Source of the DNA: Terrimonas ginsenosidimutans
GTDB lineage: Bacteria > Bacteroidota > Bacteroidia > Chitinophagales > Chitinophagaceae
NCBI RefSeq assembly: GCF_022012415.1
Contig: NZ_JAKLTR010000005.1
Span: 1 to 64,000, forward strand
Length of the DNA: 64,000 nucleotides
Direction: 5' to 3'
Part shown: positions 9,348 through 18,600 of the stretch, in pieces
Layout: every line of letters begins with the position of its first letter
Numbering within the stretch: position 1 is the stretch's first letter
The notes under the pieces: model-generated
The model's input: the letters and a program-made list of their open reading frames with translations, nothing else
What the model was told of the DNA's origin: nothing
Database searches by the model: none
Program-made: the position numbers and the translations under genes

Positions 9348-9995
9348 ATGTATCCTACGTATATCTATTTCATGGCGATCAGCCTTTTGGCAAGCTTGAC
9401 AATCTATTTTGTCGATAAGCCGTCTATGCGCTATCTCAAGCTTTTTCCGCCTTTTTTGCTGGTTACAACCAGCATAGAAACATTCGGTTTTTATCAGGCT
9501 TCCATAGGCAAATCAACAGTTCTTCTTTACAATTTTTTTTCAGTTTTCGAATTCTGCTTCTATTTCTATGTCATCTCACTGCTGATCACTAATCTCAAAG
9601 TAAAGCGGGCGGTATTGATCACGGTATTCTTATACGCTATTGCCGCCTGTATCAATATTCTGTTCATCCAGGGAGTGAAAATGATCCATACGTTCACTTA
9701 TTCTATCGGTTGTCTGCTGATCGTTGCCTTTTGCATTTATTACTTTTTCGAGCTGTTCCGCCTTCCGAAATCTGTTAAATTGCAGAGTAATCCCGCATTC
9801 TGGATCTGTACCGGACTTTTATTTTATTATTGCTGTGGTTTTCCATTGTATGGCTTGTTTAATTACCTGATGCAGATCTCGGTGTTGTTGGTCAGGAACT
9901 TTTTTACTATCATCACTATTCTAAATATATTTCTCTATTCCTTATTCACGATCGGCTTTCTATGCATAATCAGGACCAGGAAATATACTTCGTAA
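9348..9995 (+). CDS. Multi-pass membrane protein of unknown function
   Basis: The 215-residue protein is almost entirely hydrophobic, with about seven transmembrane segments and short basic loops. I do not recognise a named family. Its end overlaps the start of the histidine kinase gene by 34 bp in another frame, so the two are tightly coupled and it may provide the sensing membrane part or a partner for the two-component pair that follows. This functional link is an inference from position only. Confidence 0.7.
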   Translation: MYPTYIYFMAISLLASLTIYFVDKPSMRYLKLFPPFLLVTTSIETFGFYQASIGKSTVLLYNFFSVFEFCFYFYVISLLITNLKVKRAVLITVFLYAIAACINILFIQGVKMIHTFTYSIGCLLIVAFCIYYFFELFRLPKSVKLQSNPAFWICTGLLFYYCCGFPLYGLFNYLMQISVLLVRNFFTIITILNIFLYSLFTIGFLCIIRTRKYTS

Positions 9996-10768
9996 CGATC
10001 GTTGGGCTGATACTGGGCTTGTTGCTGGTTGGCTTTATCGTTACTGCGCTTTTCCTTTACCAGCGCCGCCAACGCCGGCAGGAGTTGGAGGTGGAACGGT
10101 TAAAGGATATGTACGAAAAGGAAGCACTGCGTTCCCAACTCGAGATCCAGGAAGATACTTTTAAAACGATCGCCCAGGAGCTCCATGATAATATCGGGCA
10201 AATGCTTTCGGTTGTAAAGCTTACCCTCTCGATCGTACCGGTAGAAAAGGAACACGTGGCATTTGAACAGATCCAGAGCTCTCAGCAACTGCTGAATAAA
10301 GCCATCTTTGATCTTTCCAATCTTACCAAAGGTCTACATACAGACAGGATCGCTCAGATCGGTCTGGCAGAGTCCATCCGCTTTGAATTATATGCACTGA
10401 AAAAAGCGGGCATCCTTCAGGTCCAGTTTTCGATAGACGGAGATGAAGCGGAGCTTCCAGAGCAGAAATCCATCTTCCTGTTCCGGATCTTTCAGGAGTC
10501 GTTAAATAATATCTTAAAACACTCCAAGGCCACTACACTGATCGTACATTTGAGTTTTTCGGAGGAGTTGTTCACGATGGAGATCACGGATAATGGCGTC
10601 GGATTTGATGTACATGAAAAAAGGGGTTCCACTAATTCGTACAGCGGTGTTGGGTTGAAAAGCGTTTTCAACCGCGCAAAACTTATCGGCGCAGATCTTT
10701 CTATCGACAGCAGTCCCGCAAATGGAACAACAATCTGGATAGAACTTCCCCTGGATAAGGAATCATAA
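9962..10768 (+). CDS. NarL-type sensor histidine kinase
   Basis: The 268-residue protein has one N-terminal transmembrane helix (about 10-32), a short coiled linker, a HisKA_3 dimerisation domain with the phosphoacceptor in ELHDNIGQ (H75), and a HATPase_c domain with an N box in FQESLNNILKHS and a G1 box DNGVGFDV. It has no extracellular sensor domain, so the signal must come through the membrane helix or a partner such as the preceding seven-helix protein. The response regulator begins 2 bp after its stop. The pair forms one operon. Confidence 0.93.
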   Translation: MHNQDQEIYFVTIVGLILGLLLVGFIVTALFLYQRRQRRQELEVERLKDMYEKEALRSQLEIQEDTFKTIAQELHDNIGQMLSVVKLTLSIVPVEKEHVAFEQIQSSQQLLNKAIFDLSNLTKGLHTDRIAQIGLAESIRFELYALKKAGILQVQFSIDGDEAELPEQKSIFLFRIFQESLNNILKHSKATTLIVHLSFSEELFTMEITDNGVGFDVHEKRGSTNSYSGVGLKSVFNRAKLIGADLSIDSSPANGTTIWIELPLDKES

Positions 10769-10770
10769 TC

Positions 10771-11430
10771 ATGGCAAAAACAAAGCAGAAAATACAGGTC
10801 GCAATTGCTGATGATCACAGTCTTCTTCGCAATGCACTCGCAAAACTTATCGGAACATTTGAGGGTTACACCGTGATCTTTGAAGCAGACAACGGAAAAG
10901 ACCTTCGCACCAAGATCATGCAAAACGTTGTTCCCGACATTGTACTACTCGATATCAATATGCCGGAAATGGATGGTTTCGAAACAACACAATGGCTTCA
11001 TAAAACCTATCCGCATATAAAAATACTGGCCCTGTCCATGCTGAGTGATGAAAAAACGATCATCAAGATGTTCCGGCTCGGTGCTAAAGGATATCTTCTG
11101 AAAAACACCGATCCTGCAGAACTCAAACAGGCGCTGGATTCGATCGTAGATAAAAGTGTTTATCTCTCAGAGTATGTGTCTGGCAAGCTGGTAATGGGAC
11201 TTCACCAGGAAGCTGAGCCCACGGAGAAAGAAGTTGTGCTGCAGGAAAAGGAGCGCGAATTCCTCAGATGGGTGTGCTCCGAACTATCGTATAAGGAAAT
11301 TGCAGAAAAGATGTTCCTGAGTCCAAGAACAATTGACGACTACCGGCAGTCTCTCTTCAATAAACTCAAAGTGCATAGCCGCGTAGGGCTGGTAATGTAC
11401 TCCATTAAGAATGGTATTGTGGAAATGTAA
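10771..11430 (+). CDS. NarL/FixJ family response regulator
   Basis: The 219-residue protein has a receiver domain (about 5-125; acidic pair in ADDHS, phosphoacceptor D61 in LLDINMPEMDG, conserved K in KGYLLKNTD) and a C-terminal LuxR-type helix-turn-helix (about 150-215, ELSYKEIAEKMFLSPRTIDDY). It is the DNA-binding partner of the kinase directly upstream. Targets are unknown. Confidence 0.95.
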   Translation: MAKTKQKIQVAIADDHSLLRNALAKLIGTFEGYTVIFEADNGKDLRTKIMQNVVPDIVLLDINMPEMDGFETTQWLHKTYPHIKILALSMLSDEKTIIKMFRLGAKGYLLKNTDPAELKQALDSIVDKSVYLSEYVSGKLVMGLHQEAEPTEKEVVLQEKEREFLRWVCSELSYKEIAEKMFLSPRTIDDYRQSLFNKLKVHSRVGLVMYSIKNGIVEM

Positions 11431-11437
11431 AGAGTAA

Positions 11438-11520
11438 GTCCAAATTAAAAATTAAAAAAAATACCCTGACAAAGGAACTCTTCCAATGCCAGGGTAATTT
11501 TTTTTATTTTTAATTTGGAC
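11438..11520. terminator. Long AT-rich hairpin between convergent genes
   Basis: Two 31-nt arms (11438-11468 and 11490-11520) are inverted repeats of each other apart from a one-base shift inside the A/T run, around a 21-nt loop. They begin and end with GTCC/GGAC and contain AAATTAAAAA runs. The hairpin lies exactly between the response regulator stop and the carB stop and can end transcription in both directions. It resembles the hairpin at 26496-26566. Confidence 0.8.
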
Positions 11521-11523
11521 TTT

Positions 11524-14349
11524 TTACTTCGACAGGTACATGCTCCTGTCTTTATAAAGTTGTCTGAAATAGGGGTCTCTCAGATCTTTTACAAACCTGA
11601 TCGCTTCACCGGTTGATTTCATTTCAGGTCCGAGTTCTTTATTCACGCCGGGGAATTTGTTGAAGCTGAACACCGGTTCTTTGATCGCGAAGCCTTTCAG
11701 CTTTTTCTCAAACTTGAAATCCTTCAGTGTATTTGCTCCGATCATGATCTTGGTAGCCACATTCAGGTATGGGATCTGGTATGCTTTTGCGATGAATGGA
11801 GTGGTGCGTGACGCGCGCGGATTTGCTTCGATCACGAATACTTTTCCGTCTTTGATCGCAAACTGAATATTGATCAACCCTTTTATTTTCAATGCCCTGG
11901 CGATCTTTTCGGAATAATACTCCATCGTAGTCACTTCCATTGGAGTGAGATTGAATGCCGGTAGAACGGCATTGCTGTCTCCACTGTGAATACCTGCCGG
12001 TTCGATGTGTTCCATCACTCCCATTACGTGGAAGTTCTCGCCGTCAAATATCGCGTCCACTTCAGCTTCCTGGCAACGGTCGAGGAAGTGATCGATCAGG
12101 ATCTTATTTCCAGGGATATGTTTCAGAAGGCTTACTACAGCCTTTTCCACTTCTTCGTCATTGATCACGATCCGCATGCGCTGTCCGCCGAGTACATAGG
12201 AAGGGCGAACCAGTACGGGATATCCTACATTATTGGCAACCGCGATCGCTTCATCCACATCGTATGCAGTTCCGTAATCCGGATAAGGAATGCTCAGCTC
12301 TTTCAGCAGATCACTGAAACGGCCGCGATCTTCTGCGATATCCATACTGTCATATGAAGTACCGATGATCTTGATTCCTTTATTATGAAGTTTTTCTGCC
12401 AGCTTCAACGCTGTTTGTCCACCCAGCTGAACGATCACACCTTCTGGTTTTTCATGCTCGATGATATCCCAGAGATGTTCCCAGTATACCGGCTCGAAGT
12501 ATAATTTGTCTGCGATATCAAAATCTGTAGAAACGGTTTCAGGGTTACAGTTTACCATGATCGCTTCGTAACCTGCCTCTTTGATCGCGAGTAATCCGTG
12601 AACGCAGCAGTAATCGAATTCAATGCCCTGCCCGATACGGTTAGGGCCAGAACCCAGTACAACGATCTTTTTCTTATCGGAGACCTTGCTTTCGTTAATG
12701 TTGCCACTTTCAAACGTGGAGTAGAAATAAGGCGTTTTTGCTTCAAATTCTGCAGAGCAGGTATCTACCATTTTATAGACACGTGTGATACCGGCTTCTT
12801 TTCTTTTCTTATATACGTCTTCTTCGTCACCATGTTCAAGGATACGGCTGATCTGCTCATCACTAAAGCCGTTTACTTTTGCTTCTTTCAGCAGCTCGAT
12901 GGGTAAAGTATCAAGATCGTATTTCGCGATCTCTTTTTCTATGTTGCAGATCTTCTGGATCTCTGCGATGAACCAGCGGTCGATGCCATTGGTCGCTTTA
13001 GAGATCGTTCCGATAGAGATACCAGCCATCAATGCGTCTTTGATACGGAAGATGCGGTCCCATTTCGGTACTTTGATATATTCCAGCAGCTCTTCAGCGT
13101 GCATCATGCTTTTGCCGTAGTATCCGAGACCAACAGCGTTGTTCTCCAGGCTCTGACATGCTTTCTGGATCGCTTCTGTGAAACTGCGTCCGATAGACAT
13201 CACTTCACCAACGCTTTTCATCTGGAGGCCGAGTGTATCGTCAGCTCCTTTGAACTTATCGAAGTTCCAGCGCGGCACTTTCACTATCACGTAGTCAAGT
13301 GCCGGTTCGAAATAAGCAGAAGTTGTTTTGGTGATCTGGTTTTCCAGTTCATCCAGGTTGTATCCGATTGCCAGTTTTGCCGCGATTTTCGCGATTGGAT
13401 AACCAGTCGCTTTTGATGCAAGCGCGGATGAACGGCTTACGCGCGGATTGATCTCGATCGCGATGATCTCTTCTGTATTCGGGTTGAGGGAGAATTGGAC
13501 ATTACATCCGCCGGCGAAGTTGCCGAGGTCACGCATCATCATGATCGCTGTGTTCCTCATGAGCTGCATAGCGGTATCGCTCAGTGTCATTGCCGGGGCA
13601 ACCGTGATGGAATCGCCGGTATGCACACCCATCGGGTCAAAATTCTCTACGGTGCAGATGATACAAACGTTGTCGGCCGAGTCACGGAGCAATTCGAGCT
13701 CGAACTCTTTCCAGCCAAGTACAGCTTTTTCAACCAGCACTTCGTGTATGGGTGAAGCCTGAAGGCCGCGGTTGAGCGCCTCATCCAGGTCGTTTTTATC
13801 ATGTACGAAACCACCGCCGGTTCCTCCAAGTGTGAAAGAGGGGCGGATCACCAGCGGGAAGCCGATCTCCTGTGCAAATTCCTTTCCTTCCAGGAAAGAG
13901 TTGGCAGTTTTGGCTGTCGCTACGGGTACACCAAGCGCGATCATCCACTGGCGGAATTTTTCACGGTCTTCTGCTTTGTCGATGGCCTTAATGTCCACAC
14001 CGATCAGGCGAACGTTGTATTTTTCCCAGATCCCGAGGTCTTCGGCTTCTTTAGCCAGGTTGAGCGCTGTTTGGCCACCCATTGTTGGTAACACCGCGTC
14101 GATCTGGTTTTCTTCCAGGATCTGTTCAATGCTTTCCACTGTTAGTGGAAGCAGGTACACTTTGTCTGCCATCATAGGGTCGGTCATGATGGTAGCCGGG
14201 TTGCTGTTGATCAGGTACACTTTCACACCCTCTTCGCGAAGGCTGCGGGCTGCCTGGGTACCGGAATAGTCAAATTCACAGGCCTGACCAATAACAATAG
14301 GCCCTGAGCCGATGATCAGGACCGAACGAATGGAAGTATCTTTTGGCAT
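11524..14349 (-). CDS. carB: Carbamoyl-phosphate synthase large subunit
   Basis: CarB makes carbamoyl phosphate from bicarbonate, ammonia (from the CarA glutaminase) and two ATP, feeding pyrimidine and arginine synthesis. The 941-residue protein contains both ATP-grasp halves: the first begins with [21 protein letters not shown] near residue 8, the second with [18 protein letters not shown] near residue 560. It stops at about the point where the E. coli enzyme enters its C-terminal MGS-like allosteric domain, so that roughly 130-residue domain is absent, as in other short Bacteroidetes CarB proteins. The carA gene is not in the window. Confidence 0.96.
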   Translation of the reverse strand: MPKDTSIRSVLIIGSGPIVIGQACEFDYSGTQAARSLREEGVKVYLINSNPATIMTDPMMADKVYLLPLTVESIEQILEENQIDAVLPTMGGQTALNLAKEAEDLGIWEKYNVRLIGVDIKAIDKAEDREKFRQWMIALGVPVATAKTANSFLEGKEFAQEIGFPLVIRPSFTLGGTGGGFVHDKNDLDEALNRGLQASPIHEVLVEKAVLGWKEFELELLRDSADNVCIICTVENFDPMGVHTGDSITVAPAMTLSDTAMQLMRNTAIMMMRDLGNFAGGCNVQFSLNPNTEEIIAIEINPRVSRSSALASKATGYPIAKIAAKLAIGYNLDELENQITKTTSAYFEPALDYVIVKVPRWNFDKFKGADDTLGLQMKSVGEVMSIGRSFTEAIQKACQSLENNAVGLGYYGKSMMHAEELLEYIKVPKWDRIFRIKDALMAGISIGTISKATNGIDRWFIAEIQKICNIEKEIAKYDLDTLPIELLKEAKVNGFSDEQISRILEHGDEEDVYKKRKEAGITRVYKMVDTCSAEFEAKTPYFYSTFESGNINESKVSDKKKIVVLGSGPNRIGQGIEFDYCCVHGLLAIKEAGYEAIMVNCNPETVSTDFDIADKLYFEPVYWEHLWDIIEHEKPEGVIVQLGGQTALKLAEKLHNKGIKIIGTSYDSMDIAEDRGRFSDLLKELSIPYPDYGTAYDVDEAIAVANNVGYPVLVRPSYVLGGQRMRIVINDEEVEKAVVSLLKHIPGNKILIDHFLDRCQEAEVDAIFDGENFHVMGVMEHIEPAGIHSGDSNAVLPAFNLTPMEVTTMEYYSEKIARALKIKGLINIQFAIKDGKVFVIEANPRASRTTPFIAKAYQIPYLNVATKIMIGANTLKDFKFEKKLKGFAIKEPVFSFNKFPGVNKELGPEMKSTGEAIRFVKDLRDPYFRQLYKDRSMYLSK

Positions 14350-14407
14350 CTTTAACTAAGAAGGGGGTTAACCGGATTGCCCGGGGTTATTGTCAAAACA
14401 AATTCCG

Positions 14408-14415
14408 CAAAATTA
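14408..14415 (-). promoter_or_regulatory. TAnnTTTG -7 promoter element for carB
   Basis: The minus strand reads TAATTTTG followed by C, an exact match to the Bacteroidetes -7 consensus, about 58 bp upstream of the carB ATG. Confidence 0.45.
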
Positions 14416-14566
14416 AGGGAATCGGGTGGTTTTGGAGGGGGTAAGGGGAAAGTTTTTTAGGGGTAGGTCGGTAGGGCGCTTGTACTTTTTGATCTGACGC
14501 AAAAAAGAAGCGGAAATAGCCTGCCCGCGCCAGGCCACCGCGTGTTAAAATGGGTGAAGGAGGTTT

Positions 14567-14638
14567 TTTCGACAGGAGCGTCGAAAGGCTCTTTTTTGCC
14601 GGCGGGCAAGGCGCTCTTTTTCGAGGGGTTGCCTCGAA
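14567..14638. repeat. Left outer palindromic flank of foldback repeat copy 1
   Basis: Three nested blocks are visible: a TTCGAC...GTCGAA palindrome (about 14569-14585), the GCCGGCGGGCAAGGCG block (14598-14613), and the hairpin TTCGAGGGGTTGCCTCGAA (14620-14638), which abuts the 58-bp terminal repeat. Each has an inverted counterpart on the other side at 15274-15352, so the palindromic arrangement extends beyond the terminal repeats to about 785 bp. Confidence 0.7.
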
Positions 14639-15273
14639 GACTCCGTTTACTTTTTTTGCCTTGATGCAAAAAAAGTAACAAAAAAAGATCAAGGCTGGGA
14701 AAAACTGGCTAAAAATGGGAGGATGTCACCTGCACCAAAAAAACTCGCCCGTCCAGGTTTAGGATTGAATGGTGTGTTGGGCTCAGACAGTTTTTGGCGC
14801 CTTCGCACACCTGCGGTGTGGCTCAGACGGTGCCAGCCTCCCATTTTCTTAACGCCATTTTTTCCAAGGCCGGGGGCGTTGAGAGAGGAGGATTCGGTTG
14901 CGAGGAATATTCGTTATAACTCAGTAGCTGTTTCATAATTTGAAAATGGTACTCTTTCTATTCTATACGTTTGTAATAAGAGAACAGAAAACCTGCTAGA
15001 ACCGTATGGTTACAATCCTGTCGAGGCCTTCTGCCCGCTTTAAGAGCGGCGGCCTAGCGCAAATGGCGTTAAAAAAATTATGGGCGTAACCGACGAGCCG
15101 AAGGCGAGGGCGCTTAAATATTGTCTGAGCCAACACGCCAATCAATCCCAAACACTCCTCCGGCGAGTTTATTTTAGTGCCAGGTGCAGCCCATAATTTT
15201 TAGCCATTTGCGCGTAGCCTTGATCTTTTTTTGTTACTTTTTTTGCATCAAGGCAAAAAAAGTAAACGGAGTC
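14639..15273 (+). repeat. Foldback repeat element, copy 1 (635 bp)
   Basis: The ends 14639-14696 and 15216-15273 are perfect 58-bp inverted repeats. Inside are two hairpin-forming arms, A (14697-14865) and B (15057-15213), facing each other across a spacer of about 190 bp. In arm A the ends GGGAAAAACTGGC and GCCATTTTTTCC pair; in arm B GCGCAAATGGC and GCCATTTGCGC pair. Both arms share a core that includes AACTCGCC, a GGATTGA(A/T)TGG stretch and a CTCAGACA stretch. Short open frames inside have no protein-like features. The element sits between carB and a small-protein gene. The family is unknown to me; it could be a non-autonomous mobile element or a structured RNA repeat. Confidence 0.85.
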
Positions 15274-15352
15274 TTTCGACCTCACCTCGGAAAAAAACGC
15301 CTTGCCCGCCGGCAAAAAAGTAAACGGACCCTTCGACCTCCCGTCGAAAAAC
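15274..15352. repeat. Right outer palindromic flank of foldback repeat copy 1
   Basis: It mirrors the left flank: an imperfect TTCGACCTCACCTCGGAA hairpin (15275-15292), CGCCTTGCCCGCCGGC (15298-15313), and the palindrome TTCGACCTCCCGTCGAA (15332-15348). The same series is found at window positions 1-75. The following 180 bp up to the terminator at 15536 hold nothing I can identify. Confidence 0.7.
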
Positions 15353-15535
15353 ACCATGCTTCCGCATATAAAGCGCTACGAAGTTCAAAGCTTCTACCGT
15401 AAAAAGCAAGTACATTTAAATGAATAAACTCCAACATCACACTATCACTACCCTCACAAAACAGGAAAGCAATTCCCCACCTCCTCCAATCGCAAACTAA
15501 ATTATAATGCGCCGCAGGCCCACTAACAATTGTAA

Positions 15536-15564
15536 GCATAAAAAAAGCGGCCATACGGCCGCTT
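15536..15564 (-). terminator. Intrinsic terminator of the small exported protein gene
   Basis: Read on the minus strand, AAGCGGCC/GGCCGCTT form an 8-bp GC-rich stem with a GTAT loop followed by a run of T. It lies 34 bp after the stop of the gene at 15598-15801. Confidence 0.88.
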
Positions 15565-15597
15565 ACAATATATATCGGGATGTCAAAAGCAAATTGA

Positions 15598-15801
15598 TCA
15601 GCTATGATAGGTAGACATTTCAATCTCGTCCAGGACGATCTCCTGACGATCGGCGTGTTGTTCCTGCGCGCTTCTCTCCGGTTGACGGCTTTTCATTTTC
15701 GCAACCCACTTATGACGCATTTGCTGGCCCTTTACTTTACCAACAAACACACCTGCAAATACGATCATACCTAACACCGCGGAGTAAAAAACTTTTCTCA
15801 T
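15598..15801 (-). CDS. Small membrane-anchored or exported protein, unknown
   Basis: The 67-residue product starts with a basic residue pair and a hydrophobic segment (about 5-24, FYSAVLGMIVFAGVFVG), followed by a hydrophilic, charged tail rich in Q, R, E and K. This fits a signal peptide or single membrane anchor. No family is recognised. A well-placed terminator follows the stop, which supports a real transcription unit. The gene is bordered by the foldback repeat on one side and by a divergent M23 peptidase gene on the other. Confidence 0.55.
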   Translation of the reverse strand: MRKVFYSAVLGMIVFAGVFVGKVKGQQMRHKWVAKMKSRQPERSAQEQHADRQEIVLDEIEMSTYHS

Positions 15802-16030
15802 AACACAACACTTTAGAAGTGAAAAATTCGGTACTGCAAGCTAAAATTTCGTGCCACAATTTGCAATACCACTATAAGGGTACAACGAATTAATGTTTTT
15901 CTAATAAAGAGTTGAGTGAACTGTTAAAAGCTGCATGCAGACTGAACATTTTGTTATGTACAAAACGAATATTTTTTTGTCGATTCTTTGCAACCATCCA
16001 AAAACATAAAATGTCCTTAACTTTATTTTA

Positions 16031-17812
16031 ATGATTAGATGTATTACTACCACCGTCGCTTGTCTGTTATTATTTCAGGGATTAACTTTTTCACAGACAC
16101 CTTCGTACCCTAAAGGATATTTTCGCTGGCCATTGAATCTGAATCCGGAGATCGTTGCAAATCTCGGTGAACTGCGCTCCAATCACTGGCATATGGGATT
16201 GGACATGCGCACAAATCAGGTGGTAAATCAGATGGTATATGCAGCAGCTGATGGCTACGTAGCTTATATCGGCGTACGACCCTTAAGTTTTGGAAGATTT
16301 ATCATTATCAATCATCCGAATGGGCTATCCACCCTGTATGCTCACCTGAATGATTTTGCTCCGGATATTGAAAAATATGTGACCGAACAGCAGTATAAAC
16401 AACAAAGCTGGCCTGTTGAGCTGGAAATACCCGCTACCCTTTTTCCTGTTAAAAAAGGAACATTTATCTCTTACAGCGGAACGACCGGCGGTTCGCAAGG
16501 ACCGCATGTGCATTTCGAAATAAGAGATACAAAAAGCGGGAAATGCCTGAATCCGATGATGTTTGGTTTTCCACTTACAGATAATGTACCCCCGTCCATA
16601 ACCAGGTTGGTAATGTATAACAGGGAAGGCCCTGTATTTTATACGAAACCGGCATTTTTTCCCGTAAAGAAAATTGCAACGGGTTATGTGCCATCGCAAG
16701 CTGGTGTAATAAAAACGACGAACAGCAAGATCAGCTTTGCGATCCAGGCAATCGACCGGATCAGCGGATCGTCAAACGAGGATGGCTTCTATTCAGCATT
16801 TCTTTACCTTGATAACAAGCTTGTAAACGGTTTTGTTCTTGATAGCATCGGGTATGATCAAACCCGTTATCTGAACGCACAGGTTGACTATACTTTGCGC
16901 TTCAACGGCGGGCCCTGGGTGCAACATCTGTCAAGGCTACCCGGAAACGTTGGCAACGTATATCGTCCCCAATGGGAAGAAGGTGTGATCCGGTTGGAAG
17001 ATACACTCGTGCACGCGGTAAGAATTGAAGTAAAAGACGCGAATCAGAACCTGTCTGTTCTTAATTTCTCGGTACAGCGCAAAATTGTACCGCCATCTGA
17101 TAAGATCACTCCGGCAAAGCCTTTCGTTCCTAACTACGTGAATATTTTTGAGCAGCCCGATTTTCAAATGTATCTGCCGGAAAAGGCGATCTATGATACG
17201 GTTTATCCTAATTACCACCGGGCTGCATCAAACGCTACCAATGCGGTGTCTGCGATCCATCAGATCAGCAACCCTTCTATTCCGGTCGAAGGAAAAATAA
17301 GAGTAAGTATCAAGCCTGACCGGTCAGTACCGGCAAACTGGCGCAATAAGCTCATCATCCAGCGAACCTACAGGAATAGCCAGGACAACAGGCTTGCTTC
17401 CTGGAATAATGAATGGGTCTCTGCGGAATTTGGAGATTTCGGAAACTACCAGGTAATCGCGGATCTTACCCCACCGGCCTTGAGTGAGTTGGGCAAGGGA
17501 GACACGATCAATCTCAGCGGCGCAAAAAGGATCGCCTTTACTCCAACAGATAATATGGGGATTAAAAGCTTCAGAGCCGAACTGAACGGACAATGGCTGC
17601 GGTTTACCAACGATAAAGGCCGCACCTGGATATATGAGTTTGACGAAAGAGTACCTTATGGAGTTTATCAACTGAAAGTAGAAGTGCAGGATATAGTCGG
17701 AAACACTACTACTAAAACATGGTGGTTCAAAAGAGCCGCCTATACACCGCCTCCACCAAAGAAAAAAGCCACTAAAGCCCGTTCAAAGAAGGTGGTGAAG
17801 AAGAAAAAATAA
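16031..17812 (+). CDS. M23 family metallopeptidase (exported)
   Basis: The 593-residue protein has a signal peptide (cleavage near residue 20, TFSQTPSYP) and an N-terminal LytM/M23 domain with zinc-binding motifs HWHMGLD (H54, D58) and HVH (H159, H161). M23 enzymes cut peptide cross-links in peptidoglycan, in the periplasm. The remaining 400 residues look like beta-rich domains, followed by a very basic Lys/Arg tail (about the last 25 residues) that could bind anionic envelope polymers. A promoter-like TAACTTTA lies shortly before the ATG, so the leader would be short. Confidence 0.88.
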   Translation: MIRCITTTVACLLLFQGLTFSQTPSYPKGYFRWPLNLNPEIVANLGELRSNHWHMGLDMRTNQVVNQMVYAAADGYVAYIGVRPLSFGRFIIINHPNGLSTLYAHLNDFAPDIEKYVTEQQYKQQSWPVELEIPATLFPVKKGTFISYSGTTGGSQGPHVHFEIRDTKSGKCLNPMMFGFPLTDNVPPSITRLVMYNREGPVFYTKPAFFPVKKIATGYVPSQAGVIKTTNSKISFAIQAIDRISGSSNEDGFYSAFLYLDNKLVNGFVLDSIGYDQTRYLNAQVDYTLRFNGGPWVQHLSRLPGNVGNVYRPQWEEGVIRLEDTLVHAVRIEVKDANQNLSVLNFSVQRKIVPPSDKITPAKPFVPNYVNIFEQPDFQMYLPEKAIYDTVYPNYHRAASNATNAVSAIHQISNPSIPVEGKIRVSIKPDRSVPANWRNKLIIQRTYRNSQDNRLASWNNEWVSAEFGDFGNYQVIADLTPPALSELGKGDTINLSGAKRIAFTPTDNMGIKSFRAELNGQWLRFTNDKGRTWIYEFDERVPYGVYQLKVEVQDIVGNTTTKTWWFKRAAYTPPPPKKKATKARSKKVVKKKK

Positions 17813-17817
17813 TCATT

Positions 17818-17858
17818 AAAGGAAAGAACGCCAACTGGTATTCTTTCCTTTTTTTTGC
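17818..17858 (+). terminator. Intrinsic terminator
   Basis: AAAGGAAAGAA (17818-17828) and TTCTTTCCTTT (17841-17851) form an 11-bp stem with a 12-nt loop followed by a run of T. It separates the M23 peptidase from the peroxiredoxin gene, whose ATG follows almost at once. Confidence 0.8.
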
Positions 17859-17861
17859 GCC

Positions 17862-18329
17862 ATGGCAACACACTTGACCGAAGGAGATAAAGCACCGGCT
17901 TTTTCCGGAAAAGATCAAAATGGAGATAAGGTCTCCCTTTCCTCATATAAAGGGCAAAAGATCGTTTTATATTTCTACCCGCAGGATGATACACCCACCT
18001 GTACGATACAGGCGTGCAATCTTCGTGATAATTTCGCCTTGCTGAAAAAGGAAGGTTTTGTTGTGATCGGGATAAGCCCTGATGATATCAGCGACCATAA
18101 AAAGTTTGAAGCAAAATACCAGCTGCCATTCACACTTGTGGCGGACCCTGATCACTCCATCATAGATAAGTACGGAGTATGGGGTGAAAAACAACTTTAT
18201 GGCCGCAAATACATGGGCCTTTACCGCACAACATTTGTGATAGATGAGAAAGGGATCATCCGCAAGATCTACCTGCGGCCAAAAAATAAGGCCCATGCAG
18301 AAGAGATCATACGCAATTGGAAAGGATGA
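17862..18329 (+). CDS. bcp: Bcp/PrxQ-type thioredoxin-dependent peroxiredoxin
   Basis: The 155-residue cytoplasmic protein reduces peroxides using thioredoxin. The peroxidatic Cys is C47 in PTCTIQAC and the resolving Cys is C52, the five-residue spacing typical of atypical two-Cys BCP/PrxQ enzymes. Length and the YFYPQDDTP motif are typical. The start ATG lies four bases after the terminator of the previous gene, so its promoter must overlap that terminator or it depends on read-through. Confidence 0.93.
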   Translation: MATHLTEGDKAPAFSGKDQNGDKVSLSSYKGQKIVLYFYPQDDTPTCTIQACNLRDNFALLKKEGFVVIGISPDDISDHKKFEAKYQLPFTLVADPDHSIIDKYGVWGEKQLYGRKYMGLYRTTFVIDEKGIIRKIYLRPKNKAHAEEIIRNWKG

Positions 18330-18600
18330 TACTGTGTCTTATGGCATTGCGTTCCGGTAAAAAACGGTAGCCTTTGATTTGGCCTGCCACTTTCTTCCAT
18401 TGGTCCGGGATTTTTCCGGAAAGCAGCAACTTATAGAACGAGTCTGTATTTCCCACTCTATCTCCATCTGAATAATGATAAAAAGACGCTCTGCTGATCT
18501 CAGTGTGGCTTTTTTTGAAGCAACCCGGATTGTTTTTCATACGATGTATACAGGTAACTGCGACAACCTGCGGTTTAAACACAATACCGAAAACTACAGT

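Noticed and set aside
12598-14269. Several long plus-strand frames opposite carB
   Set aside because: They are antisense shadows of a well-conserved gene, with no start context and no protein-like composition.
14723-14938. A 71-codon frame in foldback repeat copy 1, matched by a 96-codon frame in copy 2 (63428-63718)
   Set aside because: Both frames lie in the same noncoding repeat, have no family features, change length and frame limits between copies, and are explained by the stem sequences.
14639-15273. Reading the foldback repeat as an integron attC array, a CRISPR array or an rRNA/tRNA-derived element
   Set aside because: There is no regular repeat-spacer series, no integrase or Cas gene nearby, no attC R/L box pairs, and no tRNA cloverleaf or rRNA sequence.
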